Shown here: piece after piece, positions 15,851 through 25,762 of the stretch
How the letters are laid out: each line of letters begins with the position of its first letter
How positions within the stretch are numbered: position 1 is the first letter of the stretch
Source: Caulobacter sp. X
GTDB lineage: Bacteria; Pseudomonadota; Alphaproteobacteria; Caulobacterales; Caulobacteraceae
Assembly (NCBI RefSeq): GCF_002742635.1
Contig: NZ_PEGF01000001.1
Span: 620,001-684,000, forward strand
Direction: 5' to 3'
DNA length: 64,000 nucleotides
The notes under the pieces: generated by a model
Seen by the model: only the letters and a program-made list of their open reading frames with translations
Told to the model about the DNA's origin: nothing
The model's database searches: none
Program-made: the position numbers and the translations under genes

Positions 15851-17173
15851 ATGATGATCCCGCGACGCGATTTTCTGGCCGGCGCCCTAACGCTGTCTCT
15901 GGCCGCGCGCGCCAGGGCCGCCAGCCATGCCCCCCTGTCCCTGGCGCAGGCGGCGAAGCTGGCTTGGCTCTATGGCCTGCCCATGATCGAGACGGCGGGC
16001 ATCCGCGCCCGCACCGCCAGGCTTGGAACCTTCAACCGGCTCTATCACCAGACGGATCTGGTCACCCCGGCCAACCAGAAGGTCACCTCCCCCAACAATG
16101 ACACGCTCTACAGCCGCGGCTTTCTGGATCTTCGCCAAGGCCCGGTGACCCTGACTCTGCCCGCTAGCGGCGAGCGTTACCTTTCGCTGGCGCTGATGGA
16201 CATGTGGACCAACAATTTCGCCATCCTTGGCACGCGGACCACGGGTCCGGATGGTGGTCGGTTCGTCGTCGCGGGCCCGAGCGGCCCGGCGCCCTCGGGC
16301 GCGATCCGCGCGCCGAGCGATTTCGTCTTCGCGCTAGGGCGCACCCTGGTCGACGGCCCCGGCGACCTGGCTGCGGCCCGCACCGTGCAGGCCGGCATCA
16401 TTGCATCGGGCCCAGAACGCGCGCCGGCCGACTTCGTCACGCCCGTTACGCGCACCGCCCCCTGGCGAGACTATTTCGCCAGCCTTGGCGCGCTTCTGGT
16501 CGAAAACCCGCCGCCGGCGACCGACGCGGGGTTCTTCCACGCCGTAAGGACGCTGGGCCTCACCGCTCAAGGCTTTAATCCCCCCGCATTTACGGCGGAC
16601 CAGGAGCGCGAGATCGCCGAGGGCGTGGCACAGGCCGTGCGTGTCGCCGCCGAACCACGCGGCGGGCTCTATGCGGCGCAGGGCTGGGTCTATCCGCAAG
16701 CGAACCTGGGCGACTTTGGCCAGGACTATGTCTTTAGAGGGCAGATCGCGCTGACCGGCCTCTTTGGCCTGCCACTGGTCGAAGCGGTCTACACGCGTCC
16801 TGTCGGCGACAACAATTCAGGGCTTCTGAACGGCGAGCGCTATCGCCTGACCTTCCCGCCGGGCCGGATGCTGCCCGTCGACGGCTTCTGGTCCCTGACG
16901 ATGTACGCGGCGACGCCGGATGGTCAGTTCTTCCTGACGCCAAATCCCATCGACCGCTACGCGATCGGCGACCGCACGCCGGGACTGAAGTACGGCGCCG
17001 ATGGGAGTCTGGACATCTGGATCTCTCGCCGCCCGCCCGGTTCTGGACGCGAGACCAACTGGCTGCCCGCGCCCGCCGAGGGGCCCTACATGGTGAGCCT
17101 GCGGGCCTATCTGCCCAAGCCTGACCTGCTCAACGGCGTCTATCGCGCGCCGCCGCTGATCGCGGGCTTCTAG
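15851..17173 (+). CDS. DUF1254/DUF1214 secreted protein
   Basis: 440 aa. The N-terminus carries a twin-arginine-like signal (IPRRDFLAGALTLSLAARA). The DUF1254 part at about residues 35-170 includes GLPMIETAGIR, TSPNNDTLYSRGFLDL and LALMDMWTNNFAILG. The C-terminal DUF1214 part includes FWSLTMYAATPDGQFF. GGAGGAG precedes a double ATG; the second (15854) has the better spacing. Such proteins occur beside catabolic genes in many alphaproteobacteria; their activity is not established. It is divergent from the GntR regulator and probably belongs to the same regulon. Confidence 0.85.
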   Translation: MMIPRRDFLAGALTLSLAARARAASHAPLSLAQAAKLAWLYGLPMIETAGIRARTARLGTFNRLYHQTDLVTPANQKVTSPNNDTLYSRGFLDLRQGPVTLTLPASGERYLSLALMDMWTNNFAILGTRTTGPDGGRFVVAGPSGPAPSGAIRAPSDFVFALGRTLVDGPGDLAAARTVQAGIIASGPERAPADFVTPVTRTAPWRDYFASLGALLVENPPPATDAGFFHAVRTLGLTAQGFNPPAFTADQEREIAEGVAQAVRVAAEPRGGLYAAQGWVYPQANLGDFGQDYVFRGQIALTGLFGLPLVEAVYTRPVGDNNSGLLNGERYRLTFPPGRMLPVDGFWSLTMYAATPDGQFFLTPNPIDRYAIGDRTPGLKYGADGSLDIWISRRPPGSGRETNWLPAPAEGPYMVSLRAYLPKPDLLNGVYRAPPLIAGF

Positions 17174-17382
17174 GGCCGCTTGAACGCCGAAGGGCGCCTC
17201 CGCGCTAGTCTCTCGCACCCGCGAGCGCAGCCATCGGCTGCCTCGGATCGCCTTGGAGTCATGTCAATTCGCCGCCATGGCCCAGCCCCTGGCCCCGATC
17301 ATGCGAGACGGCGGCCGCAAGCCGTTTCACTGCGTCAGGCGAGAAGAACTCCGGAGACTCGTTCCGAGCCGTTGGAGACACT

Positions 17383-17583
17383 TCAACGCCGTCCCACAAC
17401 GGCTACGGTTGAGCGCTTGAGCAGGCGCTCGTAGGTGGACAGGCGAATGGGGCGACGGTCGCGCAGGCGAACCCATGTCGTCTCGCTGATGCCCAGGGTG
17501 TCCTGCAGATGCGCCTTGGTCAGCGCCGGCAGCAGGTCGCGCAGGCGACGAACCTGCTCTGGATCGACGATGATCATCGTCAT
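17383..17583 (-). CDS. Small helix-turn-helix protein coupled to the carboxylesterase
   Basis: 66 aa. LTKAHLQDTLGISETTWVRLRDRRP looks like a helix-turn-helix of the Cro/CI type, followed by a helix ERLLKR. Its ATG overlaps the carboxylesterase stop by 4 nt (ATGA), so it is translationally coupled to the last enzyme of the glycoside operon. The size suggests only a DNA-binding domain. A role in feedback on the operon is possible but unproven. Confidence 0.65.
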   Translation of the reverse strand: MTMIIVDPEQVRRLRDLLPALTKAHLQDTLGISETTWVRLRDRRPIRLSTYERLLKRSTVAVVGRR

Positions 17584-19145
17584 GGAACGGTCGCCTCCAC
17601 CAGATCGAGGCGCGCCTTTCGCGGATCGGCCTCGGCCTTGGGTCCTTGCGCCGTGAAGTCGAGGATCCGGTCGGAGGCGACCTCATAGCGCGGCCAGGCG
17701 GGAAGGCCCGGCGCGGTTGGAACGCCGCCCTTGGCGAAGCCAATCCAGTAGGCGTGCGTCGCCTTGGCCGCCGCCGCGTCGGCGGACGTCAGCGCCGCGC
17801 CATAGCGGGCGTCGACGGTGTCGAACACGAACGGAATTTCGGTCGCGTGGGGCGCGCCCCACCACTGGCCCCTCATGCTTTCGGCCACGTAGGAGAAACG
17901 AAACTGGTAGGCGGGAGCGCCCTGCCCCGACATCACCCGCGCCACGGCGCGCGCGGGCTCGATGAACATGCGGTCGCCCGCCGCGGCCCAACCATAGACC
18001 TTGATGTCGCCGTCGCCCTTGGGATCGTACAGCGCCTCGGCCTCGGCCCGGCGCGCGCCGAACGGCGCGAAGACCTGGTCGCGGCTTCCCCCGAAGAAGA
18101 AGCCGTCGGCGCTGGTGGCCCCGACCATCACCGGCATCTTCGACCAGGCGCCGGCCTTGTAGGCCTGCAGCGGCTCGCGAGTCATGATCTTGCCGTCCAG
18201 CATCGGCCCGCCGCCCCAGGTCGGGGTGCTGGACGTCGCCATGTTGAGGCCGTCGACCACGGTCTCGGCCGGCAGCGCGCGTAGCGCCTCGAGCGCCGTC
18301 GCGTCGGTTCCCGAGACTCCGGCCTTGGCCGCGAAGGCCAAGCCCGCGGCCTCCGCCGAACGCTGACCCGCGGGGGCGGTCAGCGGCAAGGTCGGCAGCA
18401 GGCGCGGCCGCCCGCCACCCGACTGGATGATGGCTTTGTGGAACAGCCCCTTGGCCTGTGGCGCGGTCAACAGGGCGTGGACTGACATGCCTCCGGCGGA
18501 CTCGCCGAAAACCGTGACGTTGTTCGGATCGCCCCCGAAGGCCGCGATGTTGTCGCGCACCCAAGTCAGGGCTGCGATCTGGTCCATCAGGCCGTAGTTG
18601 CCCAGCATCCCGCCATCTGCGCCGGCCGCCGTCAGGGCGGGATGGGCGAAGAAGCCGAACCGGCCGACGCGATAATTGAAGCTGACCAGCACCACCCCGT
18701 CGCGAGCGAAGCGATCACCGCTATAGACGGCCGGCGAGCTGCCGCCATTGACGAAGCCGCCGCCATAGATCCAGACCATCACTGGCCGCTTGACCTTGTC
18801 CTTCAGCGCCGCCTCGGGCGTCCAGACATTGGCGTAGAGGCAGTCCTCGGCCGGCTTGACCCCCAATGGCGCCGCGTCGCCCGGGAACGGGTTCTGCATG
18901 CAGTCGGGACCATAGGCCTTGGCGTCGCGCGGCGCGGTCCAGGCTTGGGGTGGCTGGGGCGCGCGCCAGCGCAGAGGGCCGACGGGCGGCGCCGCGAACG
19001 GCACGCCCTTGAAGGCGGCGACGCCTGACGAGACTTCGCCTACGATAGGGCCGAAGGTGGTGATCGCGGTCGGATCGGCCGCCAGCGCCTGGCCGGCGCA
19101 GAGCGCTCCGAACAGACCTGCGGCGATGATGGTGCGGATGGTCAT
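17580..19145 (-). CDS. Secreted type B carboxylesterase
   Basis: 521 aa with a signal peptide (TIIAAGLFGALCAGQALAAD). It has the type B features EDCLYANVWTP, the oxyanion-hole segment VMVWIYGGGFVNGG and the nucleophile motif TVFGESAGGMS (Ser216). The acid residue and late catalytic His (GAPHATEIPFVF) are also present. It hydrolyses ester bonds, for example acyl groups on glycosides. GGGAGG lies 6 nt before the ATG. It follows a GH3 gene by 14 nt in a five-gene operon, so it may deacylate the substrate or product of the glucosidases. Confidence 0.9.
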   Translation of the reverse strand: MTIRTIIAAGLFGALCAGQALAADPTAITTFGPIVGEVSSGVAAFKGVPFAAPPVGPLRWRAPQPPQAWTAPRDAKAYGPDCMQNPFPGDAAPLGVKPAEDCLYANVWTPEAALKDKVKRPVMVWIYGGGFVNGGSSPAVYSGDRFARDGVVLVSFNYRVGRFGFFAHPALTAAGADGGMLGNYGLMDQIAALTWVRDNIAAFGGDPNNVTVFGESAGGMSVHALLTAPQAKGLFHKAIIQSGGGRPRLLPTLPLTAPAGQRSAEAAGLAFAAKAGVSGTDATALEALRALPAETVVDGLNMATSSTPTWGGGPMLDGKIMTREPLQAYKAGAWSKMPVMVGATSADGFFFGGSRDQVFAPFGARRAEAEALYDPKGDGDIKVYGWAAAGDRMFIEPARAVARVMSGQGAPAYQFRFSYVAESMRGQWWGAPHATEIPFVFDTVDARYGAALTSADAAAAKATHAYWIGFAKGGVPTAPGLPAWPRYEVASDRILDFTAQGPKAEADPRKARLDLVEATVP

Positions 19146-19159
19146 CTGTATCCTCCCGG

Positions 19160-21358
19160 TTACGGCTTCAGCGTCCGCGCCTTGACCTTGGCCGCGCCCT
19201 TCAGGGCGAGATCGGCCGAGGAGGCGCCCACGGCGACCTGATAGTCGCCGCCCGTCAAGCTCCAGCGGTTTGCCTTGGCGTCGAAGCCGGCCAGCACGCG
19301 CGGGTCGGCGGTGATCGACACGCGACGCGTCTCGCCGGGGGCCAGGGCCACCTTGTCGAAGCCGATCAGACGTTGCAGCGGCTTGCCCGAGGCGCCGGTC
19401 AGATAGACTTGAGGCGCATCCTTGCCCGGCCGTTGGCCGACATTGGCCACGTCGAAGCTGACGGTCAGGGTCTCGCCGCCCGTCACCTTCAGGTTCGTAT
19501 AGGCGAACTTCGTGTAGGAGAGGCCGTAGCCGAACGGGAACAGCGGCCTTTGGCCCGTCACGGCGAAGCGGCGGTAGCCGACATCCGCGCCCTCGGAATA
19601 GACCACGTCGAACCTGGTCTTCTCAGGCACGGTCAGGCCCGGCAGCTGCGCGCGCGGGTACTGGTCAATCGACGCCGGGAAGGTCACCGGTAAGCGGCCC
19701 GACGGATTGATCGTCCCCAGCAGCACGTCCGCGATCGCCTCGCCGCCCTTGGCGCCCGCGTACCAGGCCTCGACAACCGCGCCGGCCTGGTCCAGCCAGG
19801 GCATCGACACGGGACCTCCGGTCTGCAGCACGACGACGGCGTTCGGATTTGCGGCGGTCACCGCCGCGATCAGGGCGTCCTGGCCGTCGGGCAGCGACAG
19901 GTCGGCGGCGTCCTCGCCCTCGCCCATCCACTGGTTGCCGAAGACCACGACCACGTCGGCGGCCTTGGCGGCGGCCACCGCCGAGGCGACATAGCGGCCG
20001 TCGTCGAAGGTCACCTTGGCCTCGGGCAGCGCCTTGCGCAGCGCCGCCAGCGGCGAAGAGCCGTTGAAGTACTCGCTGCGGAACGGGCCCATCATGCCCT
20101 CCCCGCCCAGGGGCACGACGCGCTTGGCGCCGCCCGGCGGCACGACCTGCGAGGAGCCGCCCCCCGACAGCACGCCGGCGTCGGCGTGGCCGCCGATCAC
20201 GGCGATCGTCTTGGCGCTCTTGGCGAGCGGCAGAAGGCCGTCGCGGTTCTTCAGCAGCACGATCCCCTCGGCCGCGGCGGCCTGGGCGACGGCGGCGCCG
20301 GCGTCGTAGTCGATCGCGCCGCCCGGCTCGACCGGCTTGTCGAACAGGCCGGCGGCGAACATCGAGCGCAGGATGCGGCGGGCGGCCTCGGAGACCCGCG
20401 CGGCCGGGACCTCGCCCTTCTGGACGGCCGCCTTCAGCGGCTCGCCGAACCAGGTGGTCCCATCGAGTTGCTCGCCCGACTGCTGATCCAGGCCCTTGAG
20501 GATATAGTCGGTGGCGTGGACCGCGCCCCAGTCCGACATCACCCAGCCCTTGTAGCCCCAGTCGCGCTTGAGCACGTCGTTCAGCAGATGCGGGTTGCCG
20601 CAGCTGTAGTCGCCGTTGACCAGGTTGTAGGCGCACATCACCGAACCGGGCTGGCCCCTCTCGATGGCGATCTGGAAGGCCAGCAGATCGCTTTCACGGT
20701 GAGCCGCCTCGTCGATCACCGAATTGGCGAAGTGACGCTTGGTCTCCTGGCCGTTCAGCGAGAAGTGCTTGACCGTCGAGACGACGCCCTGGTCCTGGAT
20801 ACCCTTGATCGCCGCGCCAGCCAGGTTGCCGGCCAGCCACGGATCCTCGCCGAGATATTCGAAGTTGCGGCCGTTGCGCGGATCGCGGGCCAGGTTGACG
20901 CCGCCGGCCAGCTGGACGTTGAAGCCCTTGGCCCGCGCCTCGCGGCCGACCACCGCCCCGCCGTCATAGGCCAGCTTGGTGTTGAAGGTCGCCGCCAGCG
21001 ACAGGCCCGACGGCAGCGCCGTGGCGCCGTCGCCTGGACGAACGCCCAGCGGGTTGGTGACGCCCAGGCTGGCGTCGCTCTCGTTCATCGCGGGCACGCC
21101 CAGACGCGGGATGCCGGGGATGTAGCCGGCCGAGCCGATCGCGCCCTCGGGCTTCTTGATGCCGAAGATCGGCATCGACATCGGCCCGTGCAGCAGACCG
21201 ATGCGCTCGTCGAGGGTCATTTCCTTTTCCAGCAGCGTCGCGCGCTCATCCGGCGACAGCTTGGCGTTCATCCAGGGCCGCGCGGACGCCTGGGCCTGGG
21301 CTGCGGAGGCGACGGCGAGCACCGCGAGGCTGGCGGCGGCGATCAGGGAGCGGTTCAT
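19160..21358 (-). CDS. Secreted GH3 beta-glycosidase with FnIII-like C-terminus
   Basis: 732 aa with a signal peptide (ends AAQAQA). The GH3 N-terminal domain holds GGVNLARDPRNGRNFEYLGEDP and KHFSLNGQE, plus the nucleophile Asp in KGWVMSDWGAVHA. The C-terminal GH3 domain contains GIVLLKNRDGLLPL and QWMGEGEDAADLSLP. A fibronectin III-like domain ends the protein (about 640-725). The architecture matches bacterial beta-glucosidase/xylosidase GH3 enzymes acting on oligosaccharides or aryl-glycosides in the periplasm. It lies 11 nt downstream of the other GH3 gene. Confidence 0.93.
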   Translation of the reverse strand: MNRSLIAAASLAVLAVASAAQAQASARPWMNAKLSPDERATLLEKEMTLDERIGLLHGPMSMPIFGIKKPEGAIGSAGYIPGIPRLGVPAMNESDASLGVTNPLGVRPGDGATALPSGLSLAATFNTKLAYDGGAVVGREARAKGFNVQLAGGVNLARDPRNGRNFEYLGEDPWLAGNLAGAAIKGIQDQGVVSTVKHFSLNGQETKRHFANSVIDEAAHRESDLLAFQIAIERGQPGSVMCAYNLVNGDYSCGNPHLLNDVLKRDWGYKGWVMSDWGAVHATDYILKGLDQQSGEQLDGTTWFGEPLKAAVQKGEVPAARVSEAARRILRSMFAAGLFDKPVEPGGAIDYDAGAAVAQAAAAEGIVLLKNRDGLLPLAKSAKTIAVIGGHADAGVLSGGGSSQVVPPGGAKRVVPLGGEGMMGPFRSEYFNGSSPLAALRKALPEAKVTFDDGRYVASAVAAAKAADVVVVFGNQWMGEGEDAADLSLPDGQDALIAAVTAANPNAVVVLQTGGPVSMPWLDQAGAVVEAWYAGAKGGEAIADVLLGTINPSGRLPVTFPASIDQYPRAQLPGLTVPEKTRFDVVYSEGADVGYRRFAVTGQRPLFPFGYGLSYTKFAYTNLKVTGGETLTVSFDVANVGQRPGKDAPQVYLTGASGKPLQRLIGFDKVALAPGETRRVSITADPRVLAGFDAKANRWSLTGGDYQVAVGASSADLALKGAAKVKARTLKP

Positions 21359-21369
21359 GGCGGTCGTCC

Positions 21370-23340
21370 TTAATAGGTCAGGCCGAAGTGGATCGGATAA
21401 AGCGGGGCCTTGGAGTCATGCGGCGCGTCCTCGGCCTGGGTCTCGACGGCGGCCATGGAGGACGGCAGCTCGAACGGCAGCTTGCCGCGCGGCGGCGCTT
21501 TGCCCGTCAGGGCGTCGAGGAAGGCGTCGTCGCCGGCCCCGAAGTCGCCGATCAGCGCGGCGGCCTTGTCCCGCACGTTGGTCAGGATCGCCGGCCGGTC
21601 GAGATAGACGGCGACGATGGTCGGAACCTTGGCCGAGGCGGCCTTGATCGTCTCATAGTCGGCCGCGCCGTCCTTGAACGACAGGTCGCCCTCGTGCTGG
21701 AAGCTGCCGAAGGTGAAATTCGGATGCAGGGTCTCGAACGGCGTCGCCGTGCGGATGATCGCCAGCTCGGCCTGGGCGAGATCATCGACCGGAACCAGGC
21801 CATGGGCCCTCGCCGCCTCGGCCGAGACGCCCTTCAGCCAGACCTTCCTGCCCGCCGCCTTGAGCGGCAGCAGACCGTTCTTGTTCTCCAGCAGGGTCAG
21901 GGCCGCGCTCTGCGCCGCGCGCCCCTCGGCGAGGAAGGCTTTCGAGCCGACGACGGCCGTCGCGGCCCTGGGGTCGACATAGGGGTTCTCGAACAGACCC
22001 TGCTCGAACTTGATCGCCAGGATGCGGCGCGCGGCGTCGTCGATGCGCGCCTGGGGGATCTTGCCCGCCTTGACGGCCGCCACCAGCTCGGCCGTGTCCT
22101 CGACGCCGCCGAATTGGTCGAGGCCCGCGTTCACGCCCTTGGCGTAGCGGTCGACCTTGGCCAAGTCCTCGACGCCCCAGGCGGTCGAGAAGCCGATGAA
22201 GCTGGGCTTCTGTCCATCCGGGAAGCCGTTGCGGCAGGTCTCGGGACAATCGTTGGTGATCGCCCAGTCGGAGATCACGATTCCCTTGAAACCGTGCTTG
22301 GTCCGCAGTTGGTCCGTCAGGAGCTGCTTGGAGAATCCAGCGCCGACCTGCTCGACCGGCTGGCCGTCCAATGAAAGGTCCTTGAGGATCGCATAGGTCG
22401 GCATCACACCGACGACGCCAGCCGCGAAGGCCTGATCGAACGGCTTGACGTGCAGGTCGAACTGGCCCGCCGGGAAGACGGCGTAGCGGCCATAGCTGTT
22501 GTGGCCGTCGAAGCCCTTGGCCGAGGCGCCGTAGCCGACCCAATGCTTGACCACCGCCGAGACGCCGTTGGGCGAGAGGTTCGTCTCGCCGCCCTGGAAG
22601 CCCTGGATGTAGGCCTTGACCATCCGACCCACGAGATCGGGATCCTCGCCGAACGTGCCGCTGATCCGAGACCAGCGGGGCTCGGTGGCGAGGTCGGCCA
22701 TCGGCGATAGCGCCTGGTGGATGCCGACGGCGCGATATTCCTGGCGGGCGATGTCGCCGAAGCGGCGAACCAGCGCCTCGTCTCCGATCGCCGCCAGCCC
22801 CGTGGCCTCCGGCCATTGCGAGAAGCCGCCGGCGGCGACGCTGGCGCCGTCCACGAACTGGAAGTGATGGCGGGGATCGGTGCTGATCGTGACCGGGACG
22901 CCTAGCCGCCCCTGCTCGGCGATGGCCTGGACGGCGTTGTTCTGCTCGGCCAGCCAGGCCGGATCGCCCGCGAGCCGGGTGATGAAGGTTGTGACGTGGC
23001 GATCAAGGACCAGCGGCTTCAGCTTGTCGAGGTCGTAGCCCTTGCCGCGCCCCGGGACCATGCCCCCCAAGGCCGGCAGGGTGCCGTGCATCATTTCGCC
23101 GGCCTTCTCCTCCAGCGTCATGCGGGTGACGAGGTCGGCGGCGCGCTGGTCGGCAGACCGCCGCCAGTCCTCGAACGGCGAGAGCTTGCCGTCACGGTCG
23201 AGGTCTCGGAACCGCAGGCCGTCGACGGTGATAATCTTGCCGTCGCGGACGCCGAGTTGCGGTTGGCTGGCGGCGAGGGCCGCCGAACCAGTCGCGGCCA
23301 GGATGGCGGTCGAGATCAGAAGACGTCGAAGAGCCAGCAC
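21370..23340 (-). CDS. Secreted GH3 beta-glycosidase (shorter type)
   Basis: 656 aa from a GTG at 23340, chosen because GGAG stands 6 nt upstream and the product then begins with a proper signal peptide (LALRRLLISTAILAATGSAALA). It opens with FRDLDRDGKLSPFEDW, an acidic calcium-site-like stretch common in this GH3 group. It has KHWVGYGA and the nucleophile region GIVISDWAITND, and ends in PIHFGLTY. It lacks the FnIII-like domain of its neighbour. It follows the TonB receptor by 76 nt, so the pair probably degrades the imported glycoside sequentially or with different linkage preference. Confidence 0.92.
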   Translation of the reverse strand: MLALRRLLISTAILAATGSAALAASQPQLGVRDGKIITVDGLRFRDLDRDGKLSPFEDWRRSADQRAADLVTRMTLEEKAGEMMHGTLPALGGMVPGRGKGYDLDKLKPLVLDRHVTTFITRLAGDPAWLAEQNNAVQAIAEQGRLGVPVTISTDPRHHFQFVDGASVAAGGFSQWPEATGLAAIGDEALVRRFGDIARQEYRAVGIHQALSPMADLATEPRWSRISGTFGEDPDLVGRMVKAYIQGFQGGETNLSPNGVSAVVKHWVGYGASAKGFDGHNSYGRYAVFPAGQFDLHVKPFDQAFAAGVVGVMPTYAILKDLSLDGQPVEQVGAGFSKQLLTDQLRTKHGFKGIVISDWAITNDCPETCRNGFPDGQKPSFIGFSTAWGVEDLAKVDRYAKGVNAGLDQFGGVEDTAELVAAVKAGKIPQARIDDAARRILAIKFEQGLFENPYVDPRAATAVVGSKAFLAEGRAAQSAALTLLENKNGLLPLKAAGRKVWLKGVSAEAARAHGLVPVDDLAQAELAIIRTATPFETLHPNFTFGSFQHEGDLSFKDGAADYETIKAASAKVPTIVAVYLDRPAILTNVRDKAAALIGDFGAGDDAFLDALTGKAPPRGKLPFELPSSMAAVETQAEDAPHDSKAPLYPIHFGLTY

Positions 23341-23416
23341 ATCAAACTCCAAACACGAGACAAAGAAGCGCCCTCGGCGCGCAGGAGACGCCGAGGGCTC
23401 AGGCGGTCTTAGGGGC

Positions 23417-25606
23417 CTAGAAATTGACCCCCAGCCGCAGACCGTAGGTGCGCGGCGGGGCGTAGAATTCGCCATTGCCGTTGGTGGCGAGGCCGGTGGT
23501 CGAGTTCGGCGACGAGGCGGTGCGCACGTCGTCGTCCTCGAGGTTGCGGACATAACCCTGCAGATTCCAGCGATCGTCGGCGCTGGTGTAGGTCAGGCTC
23601 AGGTCGGTCTTGGTGAAGCTGCCCTGCTTGTTCTGGGCGAAGCCGTGGTACTCGAGGTTCTTGCTGCTCTCGTAGTGCGTCTGGACGCGGCCGACGAGCT
23701 TGGCGCCCGAGGCGATCTCCCAGGTATGCTGGTAGCCGACGTTCAGCGTCCAGTCGGGCGTGCGAGCCATGCGGCAACCCGAGAAGTCGGTGGACCGCGG
23801 CGCGGCGGCGCTCCAGTTGGTCTTGAAGCACGACGCGACCGTCGCATTGGCGCTGTTGTTGGCGAAGGCGTCGCCCAGCGGCAGCACGAAGTCGGTGTAG
23901 CGCGCGTGCAGCCAGCCGAGCGTGGCGTCGATCCGGTCGTTCTCGGTCAAGACCAGATTGCTCTCGAACTCGACGCCGTAGACCCTGGCCTTGTCGGCGT
24001 TCAGCGTCACAGCGGCCTGCTGGCCGGCGATGATGCCGACGGCCGTGACCTGGAAGTCGCGGTAGTCGTAGAGGAAGCCGGTGGCGTTGAACTGCAGGCG
24101 GTTGTCGAAGAAGCGGTTCTTCACGCCCGCCTCGTACGAGGTGATCTTCTCGGGCGCGTAGACGTTGTTGGCGACGCCGTCGTAGTAGCCGCCGGCCTTA
24201 TAGCCCGTGGCCACGTTGGCGTAGAGCATAGAGGTGCTGGTCAGGTCGAAGTCGGCGCCCAGCTTCCAGTTGGTGGCGTCCCACTTGGCGTCGGCCAGGT
24301 TCTTGATGACCGTGCCGGTGATCGCGCCGGCCGAGTTGGTCAGGAAGGTGCCGCCGTCGCGGGCCTTGCGATCCTCGGTGTAACGCAGGCCGCCCGTCAC
24401 GCGGAATCGGTCGGTGACCTCGTATGTGCCTTGGCCGAACACGGCGATCGACTTGGCGGTGACTTCCGGCTGGATGAACGACAGATACGAGTTCGTCGCC
24501 AGGAAGACGCGGAAGTCGACGTTGTTATCCTCGGTGAAGCGATAGAGGCCGACGACCCACTTCAGCTTGCCGGTGTCGCCGCCCAAGCGCAGTTCGTGCG
24601 ACCAGGTATGGTCCTTGCCCTTGAAATAGTTGGGCGCGCCGGTGCTGGCGTTCTCACCGTTCCGGTCCAGCCGAGAGAAGTTGTAGCCCGCCAAGTAGGT
24701 CAGGGTGGCGAAGTTCAGGTCCAGGTCGGCCTGGGCGTGGGCGCCGAAGAACTTGTTGTTGCGATAGAGGTTGGTGGCGCAGTTGCAGGTCCACGGATCG
24801 CTGGTGGCCAGAGCCGTGCCATAGGTCTTGTCGCCGCCGCCGGCGCCGCCCTGGTGCAGATAGTCCGCGCCGGCTTTCAGCGAGAAGGTGTCGCTGGGCT
24901 TCCATAGCACCTGCACGCGGGCCGACTTGTCGTCCTGATCGTAGCGGTCGTTGCCGCCAGTGCCAGGGCCCTTGTTCAGCGCCTTGACATAACCGTCGTG
25001 ACGCGCGGTCTGGAAGGCGGCGCGGACGGCGACGGTGTCGCTGACCGGCACATTGACCATGCCTGCGGTGGTGATGGCGCCATAGTTGCCGATATCGACC
25101 GAACCATTGCCCTCGTAGTCGAACTTGGGTTGCTTGGTGATCACGTTGATCGCGCCGGCCGTGGCGTTGCGGCCGTACAGCGTGCCCTGCGGCCCGCGCA
25201 GGACCTCGACCCGATCGATGTCGTAGAACAGCGCGCCGACCGAGGTGGATCGGGCGATGTAGATGCCGTCCATGTGATAGGCCACCGCCGGATCGCCGAC
25301 CTCGGTGGTGTTGGTGCTGCCGATGCCGCGCAGAAAGACCACCGCCGCGCCCGAGCCGCTGGAGCTGATCTGCAGCGCCGGCACCTGGGCCGACAGGTCG
25401 ACCACCGTCTTGATGCCCTGGGCTTCCAGCTTGTCGCCCGTCACCGCCGACACGGTGAGCGGGGTCTTCTGCAAGTTTTCACTGCGGCGTTGAGCGGTCA
25501 CGACCACTTCGTCGAGCTTCACGGCGCCGGCTTCCTGAGCCGCCGCGTCAGGCGCGTGAAGGCTCACGACCGCCATGGCGGCCGATGCGAACAGGAGACT
25601 ACGCAT
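23417..25606 (-). CDS. TonB-dependent receptor of the glycoside locus
   Basis: 729 aa. It has a signal peptide (ends DAAAQEA), a TonB-box-like DEVVVTAQRR and a plug domain with VVFLRGIGSTN and DRVEVLRGPQGTLYGRNATAG. A beta-barrel follows, ending TYGLRLGVNF. It is the first gene of the operon with two GH3 enzymes, a carboxylesterase and a small HTH protein. LacI-type operators lie 157-230 nt upstream. The likely substrate is a plant beta-glucoside or oligosaccharide, inferred from the enzymes. This architecture resembles carbohydrate TonB systems of Caulobacter and Xanthomonas. Confidence 0.93.
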   Translation of the reverse strand: MRSLLFASAAMAVVSLHAPDAAAQEAGAVKLDEVVVTAQRRSENLQKTPLTVSAVTGDKLEAQGIKTVVDLSAQVPALQISSSGSGAAVVFLRGIGSTNTTEVGDPAVAYHMDGIYIARSTSVGALFYDIDRVEVLRGPQGTLYGRNATAGAINVITKQPKFDYEGNGSVDIGNYGAITTAGMVNVPVSDTVAVRAAFQTARHDGYVKALNKGPGTGGNDRYDQDDKSARVQVLWKPSDTFSLKAGADYLHQGGAGGGDKTYGTALATSDPWTCNCATNLYRNNKFFGAHAQADLDLNFATLTYLAGYNFSRLDRNGENASTGAPNYFKGKDHTWSHELRLGGDTGKLKWVVGLYRFTEDNNVDFRVFLATNSYLSFIQPEVTAKSIAVFGQGTYEVTDRFRVTGGLRYTEDRKARDGGTFLTNSAGAITGTVIKNLADAKWDATNWKLGADFDLTSTSMLYANVATGYKAGGYYDGVANNVYAPEKITSYEAGVKNRFFDNRLQFNATGFLYDYRDFQVTAVGIIAGQQAAVTLNADKARVYGVEFESNLVLTENDRIDATLGWLHARYTDFVLPLGDAFANNSANATVASCFKTNWSAAAPRSTDFSGCRMARTPDWTLNVGYQHTWEIASGAKLVGRVQTHYESSKNLEYHGFAQNKQGSFTKTDLSLTYTSADDRWNLQGYVRNLEDDDVRTASSPNSTTGLATNGNGEFYAPPRTYGLRLGVNF

Positions 25607-25762
25607 CTCTTTCCCTTTGTCCTGCCTGGACTCGGAGCGCGCCGACGCGAACGCCGTGACGCCACGATCCCCAGCGGCGCCTAAGGCGCCTGTTTGCGTT
25701 TCCTTGGGCCCCTTGTTCCGAGGCCTTTTCCCGACGCCGCCGTCGCTGCCAATAATGGTTAC

